From assembly GCA_049301135.1 (NCBI GenBank), contig JBAQKP010000135.1, positions 1 to 7,625 of the forward strand: DNA of 7,625 nucleotides, in the 5' to 3' direction. Below are positions 5,109 through 7,625 of the stretch, piece by piece. Every line of letters begins with the position of its first letter. Within the stretch, counting starts at the first letter, position 1. A program made the translations under genes and the position numbers. Below the pieces are notes generated by a model, which was not told where the DNA came from, ran no database searches, and saw only the letters and a program-made list of their open reading frames with translations. The stretch is from JAYXXU01 sp049301135 (GTDB lineage: Bacteria > Pseudomonadota > Gammaproteobacteria > Pseudomonadales > Moraxellaceae).

Positions 5109-5933
5109 TCAAACATCCCAAAACTGACTGAGGCGCGCTCGATCCACCGCGCTGAGTTGCAGCTTTTCACTGTGTAGATTTTCAGCAAGATGCTCAGGAT
5201 TGGCTGTGCCAAAAATCGGCCGCATGACTGGACTCTGTGCCAACAGCCACGCCAAACACAACTGGCTGACGCTACAGTTGTACTGCTGTGCCATGCCAAG
5301 TAGCGTTGTGCTGGGCTTTTTGGCAAAACCACCCATGCCCAGCGGATAGTAGGCCAAATAGTCGATTTTTTCGGCACCACACAGCGCCAAAATTTGTCTA
5401 TCTTCCTGATGCTTAATATTATATAGGTTTTGGACTGCTGAGATCTCAGCGACTGCTTTGGCCTGTTGTAAGTCGTCTAAACTGCATTGACTGAGGCCAA
5501 TCGACTGGATTTTACCGGCCTGTTGTAGCGCAACCAACTCCGCCAGCGACTCATGCAACGGTGTTGGATCACGCGGCAAATGCTGACCATCGCCTAAACG
5601 TAAAAACACCAGATCCAAACACGCCACGCCAAGCGTCTGCAAGTCACGTTCGACCTGCTGGCGGATCGCCAGTGCTGAAGCATCAACTGTCCAGTCACTG
5701 CGATTTTGCCGGTTCAGCCCGACTTTTGTGCTAATTACGGCATCGTGATCTTGTGGTAAATTGTCGCGTAGCAATCGGAGTGCAACATCTGGCCCATAAA
5801 ATCCAGCAGAGTCGAACAGCCGAACGCCAGCGTGATACGCCGTTTGAATGGTGTGTTGTACCGCCGCAAGATCACGGGGCTCACCCCATGCTCCTGCACC
5901 ACAACAACGCATCGTTCCAAGCCCTAAACGCAT
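5109..5933 (-). CDS. Aldo/keto reductase, YdbC/PdxI-like
   Basis: This 274-residue protein is a (beta/alpha)8-barrel oxidoreductase that should use NADPH to reduce a carbonyl substrate in the cytosol. The catalytic aspartate and tyrosine are seen as D41 and Y46 in FDSAGFYGPD, and the lysine as K70 in STKVG. The position usually held by the catalytic histidine is R112 (LVFLRLGDG). E. coli YdbC, renamed PdxI and reported as a pyridoxal reductase, also has arginine there as I recall, and shares the blocks IGLS, AVQNLYNI and YYPLGMGGF with this protein. A vitamin B6 salvage role is therefore plausible but inferred. The start ATG at 5931-5933 has a strong GAGGAG site 7 bases upstream. It diverges from fabA; a weak -10-like TATGTT lies at 5990-5995 on the minus strand. 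Confidence 0.9.
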   Translation of the reverse strand: MRLGLGTMRCCGAGAWGEPRDLAAVQHTIQTAYHAGVRLFDSAGFYGPDVALRLLRDNLPQDHDAVISTKVGLNRQNRSDWTVDASALAIRQQVERDLQTLGVACLDLVFLRLGDGQHLPRDPTPLHESLAELVALQQAGKIQSIGLSQCSLDDLQQAKAVAEISAVQNLYNIKHQEDRQILALCGAEKIDYLAYYPLGMGGFAKKPSTTLLGMAQQYNCSVSQLCLAWLLAQSPVMRPIFGTANPEHLAENLHSEKLQLSAVDRARLSQFWDV

Positions 5934-6014
5934 GACCTTGCTCCTCTTGCGGTATTGATCCGCTGTAATCGTCTCATCCGTAGAGCTTTAACATAGGATC
6001 TGCCGTCCACCAAG

Positions 6015-6029
6015 GAACAAGCCTTGTTC
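6015..6029. promoter_or_regulatory. Perfect 15-bp palindrome between the reductase gene and fabA, candidate operator
   Basis: GAACAAG and CTTGTTC are exact inverted repeats around one central C. The palindrome lies 82 bases before the reductase start and 73 before the fabA start, in the only divergent intergenic region of the window. Each strand carries a TTGTTC that could serve as a weak -35. FabR and DesT, TetR-type repressors, control fabA/fabB in enterobacteria and Pseudomonas and, as I recall, use GAAC/GTTC-like half-sites, so a similar regulator is likely; which one is unknown. Confidence 0.55.
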
Positions 6030-6051
6030 AACGAGCGATTAAATCTACCAA

Positions 6052-6060
6052 TGCTATGCT
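6052..6060 (+). promoter_or_regulatory. Possible extended -10 promoter element of fabA
   Basis: TGCTATGCT combines a TGn extension with a TATGCT -10 (four of six consensus bases). I see no good -35 at 16-18 bases. It would start transcription near 6067, about 35 bases before the fabA ATG, with the palindrome centred about 45 bases upstream of that start. Weak on sequence alone. Confidence 0.3.
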
Positions 6061-6101
6061 GTATTTGTGAGTCAAAGAAATTGATCGGAGTGACTGCAAC
6101 A

Positions 6102-6650
6102 ATGAATGCCATCCCCTTAAATACTCAGCATGGCGAGTGCGCGCGGTCAACGTCGTTTAGCAAACAGGACTTAATCGCCTGTGCTGAAGGCAAATTATTT
6201 GGCCAAGACAATGCTCGCCTCCCCCTGCCACCGATGCTGATGATGGATCGAATCCTACATATTAGCGATGTCGGCGGTACGTACCAAAAAGGCGAAATGA
6301 TTGCAGAATTCGACATTGATCCAGAATCGTGGTTTTTTAAATGTCACTTTCAAACTGATCCGGTCATGCCCGGCTGTCTGGGTCTGGATGCGATGTGGCA
6401 GATGTTGGGCTTTTATTTAGGTTGGCGTGGTAATGCCGGTCGTGGTCGTGCGCTGGGCGTGGGTGAAGTAAAATTTACCGGTCAGATTCTGCCGCATCAC
6501 AAAGTCGTGCGTTATCAGTTGTCGTTTAAACGGGTGATTGAGCGTTCACTGGTGATGGCGATTGCTGATGGGGAGTTATATGTGGATGACAAATTGATTT
6601 ACACTGCAAAAGATTTGCGGTGTGGTGTGTTCACCAAAACCGACTTTTAA
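6102..6650 (+). CDS. fabA: Bifunctional 3-hydroxydecanoyl-ACP dehydratase/isomerase
   Basis: FabA dehydrates 3-hydroxyacyl-ACP and, at the 10-carbon stage, isomerises trans-2- to cis-3-decenoyl-ACP, introducing the double bond of unsaturated fatty acids. It is a cytosolic hot-dog-fold dimer. The catalytic pair is visible as H82 and D96 in the block CHFQTDPVMPGCLGLDAMW, 14 residues apart as in E. coli. MLMMDR, GRALGVGEVKFTGQ and LIYTAKDL also match the family. I chose the ATG at 6102, with CGGAG 11 bases upstream, a somewhat long spacing. The resulting 182 residues exceed the E. coli enzyme by about 11 at the N terminus, so a slightly different start is possible. The frame is open back to a TTG at 6024, but that would add 26 residues foreign to the family. 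fabB follows after 39 bases, as in the fabAB operon of Pseudomonas. Confidence 0.97.
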   Translation: MNAIPLNTQHGECARSTSFSKQDLIACAEGKLFGQDNARLPLPPMLMMDRILHISDVGGTYQKGEMIAEFDIDPESWFFKCHFQTDPVMPGCLGLDAMWQMLGFYLGWRGNAGRGRALGVGEVKFTGQILPHHKVVRYQLSFKRVIERSLVMAIADGELYVDDKLIYTAKDLRCGVFTKTDF

Positions 6651-6678
6651 TGATGCTCAAGCAGGCAAAATAGGCAGT

Positions 6679-6692
6679 AGGCAATAATGATG
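6679..6692 (+). promoter_or_regulatory. Ribosome binding site and twin start codons of fabB
   Basis: AGG at 6679-6681 precedes two adjacent ATG codons (6687-6689 and 6690-6692) by 5 and 8 bases. The second has the more usual spacing and gives the family's N terminus M-x-R-V-V-I-T-G, so I prefer it. The two choices differ by one methionine. Confidence 0.5.
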
Positions 6693-7625
6693 CAGCGTGT
6701 GGTGATTACGGGTTTTGGGATTGTGTCGTGCTTGGGTCAAGATCGCGCCACAGTGCTCGCCGCATTACAACAAGGCCGTGCAGGCTTTGCCTTTAACCAA
6801 AGCTATGCTGATATTGGGATGAAATGCCAAGTCAGTGCTGTCACACAAGCTGATCTGAGTTCAATTGATCGCAAGCTGAAGCGCTTTATGGGCGATGCCG
6901 CCGCGTATGGCTATGTGTCTGCCCTGCAAGCCATCGCTGATGCGGGTTTAAGCCTTGAACACGTCGGTCATAACCCGCGTGTCGGTGTATTGGCCGGTTC
7001 AGGCGGTGCGTCTACTTCGGCGTTGGTCGACTCGGCGGACAATATGCGACAAGGTGGCCTACGCAAAGTCGGCGCAACCATGGTTCCGCGCACCATGACC
7101 AGCACGGTCACTGCTGGGATTGCCACTGGCCTGAAAATCCAAGGTGTCAGCTATGCGATTTCGTCGGCGTGTGCCTCGTCAGCGCACAGTATCGGCCATG
7201 CGATGGAGTTGATCCAGCTCGGTAAGCAAGACGTGGTGCTGGCCGGTGGTGGCGAAGAAGAGCACTGGACGCAGTCGATTTTATTCGATGCAATGGGTGC
7301 GATGAGCAGCAAATATAACGACCAGCCACTGAGCGCCTCACGTCCGTATTCGAAAGACCGCGATGGTTTTGTGATTGCTGGTGGTGCGGGGATTGTGGTG
7401 GTCGAATCCCTCGAACACGCTCAAGCGCGTGGCGCAACGATTCTGGCTGAGATCGTCGGCTACGGCGCGACCTCTGACGGCGCGGACATGGTTGCGCCAA
7501 GTGGTGAAGGTGCAGTGCGCTGTATGCAGATGGCCTTAGCACAAGCAGCACGTGCGGATGTGACACAAGTTGATTATATCAATACACACGGTACGGCTAC
7601 GCCAGTCGGTGATGTCGCTGAACTC
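6690..7625 (+). CDS. fabB: 3-oxoacyl-ACP synthase I (partial, cut by window edge)
   Basis: FabB is the condensing enzyme needed to elongate cis-3-decenoyl-ACP made by FabA, and so is essential for unsaturated fatty acids. The window holds 312 codons of a family about 405 residues long. The active-site cysteine is C161 in SSACASSAHSIG and the first catalytic histidine is H300 in NTHGTATPVGD; the second histidine would lie beyond the window. GYGATSDGADMVAPSGEGAV is the strongly conserved block shared with E. coli FabB, which separates it from FabF. The gene is 39 bases downstream of fabA on the same strand, with no terminator visible between them, so co-transcription is likely. Confidence 0.97.
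   Translation, partial: MQRVVITGFGIVSCLGQDRATVLAALQQGRAGFAFNQSYADIGMKCQVSAVTQADLSSIDRKLKRFMGDAAAYGYVSALQAIADAGLSLEHVGHNPRVGVLAGSGGASTSALVDSADNMRQGGLRKVGATMVPRTMTSTVTAGIATGLKIQGVSYAISSACASSAHSIGHAMELIQLGKQDVVLAGGGEEEHWTQSILFDAMGAMSSKYNDQPLSASRPYSKDRDGFVIAGGAGIVVVESLEHAQARGATILAEIVGYGATSDGADMVAPSGEGAVRCMQMALAQAARADVTQVDYINTHGTATPVGDVAEL

Noticed and set aside
6024..6101. Upstream TTG or ATG (6051) start for fabA
   Set aside because: The extra residues are cysteine-rich and foreign to FabA, no binding site precedes them, and the TTG falls inside the palindrome.
7147..7566. 139-codon minus-strand frame
   Set aside because: Antisense to the conserved active-site region of fabB; the composition (His, Arg, Ser rich) is typical of a shadow.

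Overview
The window looks like chromosomal core sequence of a gammaproteobacterium, most likely family Moraxellaceae (Acinetobacter and relatives). I base this on ribosomal protein S12 and EF-G, which match my memory of Acinetobacter proteins nearly throughout, and on the fabA-fabB pair typical of anaerobic-type unsaturated fatty acid synthesis. Base composition appears moderate, near half G+C by eye. I see no tRNA, rRNA, CRISPR array, insertion sequence or prophage gene.

Layout: positions 1-3680, read on the minus strand, hold the str operon in the classic order rpsL, rpsG, fusA, tuf (tuf cut by the window edge), with a good sigma70-type promoter in front of rpsL. Upstream of it, on the same strand, are an EcsC-family gene (3720-4880) and an aldo/keto reductase gene resembling YdbC/PdxI (5109-5933). 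Divergent from the reductase, on the plus strand, are fabA (6102-6650) and fabB (6690 to the window end), which make the cis double bond of unsaturated fatty acids and elongate the product.

The protein genes are ordinary. The less ordinary material is between the str operon genes. Each spacer can form RNA secondary structure: a terminator-like hairpin beginning about where the rpsL transcript should start; a nested stem in the rpsL-rpsG spacer, where E. coli has its S7 feedback site; a 289-base rpsG-fusA spacer with at least four hairpins, a 20-codon small ORF with a near-perfect ribosome binding site whose start codon lies in an 8-bp long-range stem, a UUCG-capped hairpin inside that ORF, and three 14-base phased repeats just before fusA; and an 11-bp hairpin directly before the tuf ribosome binding site. 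The rpsG-fusA spacer is the best candidate for an undescribed regulatory element. Separately, a perfect 15-bp palindrome sits between the divergent reductase and fabA genes and is a good candidate operator.

How the parts work together: the str operon supplies two small-subunit proteins and two elongation factors, normally coupled to growth rate and to S7 feedback. FabA and FabB form the unsaturated branch of type II fatty acid synthesis. The EcsC-like and reductase genes are accessory metabolic or unknown genes with no clear link to either group.
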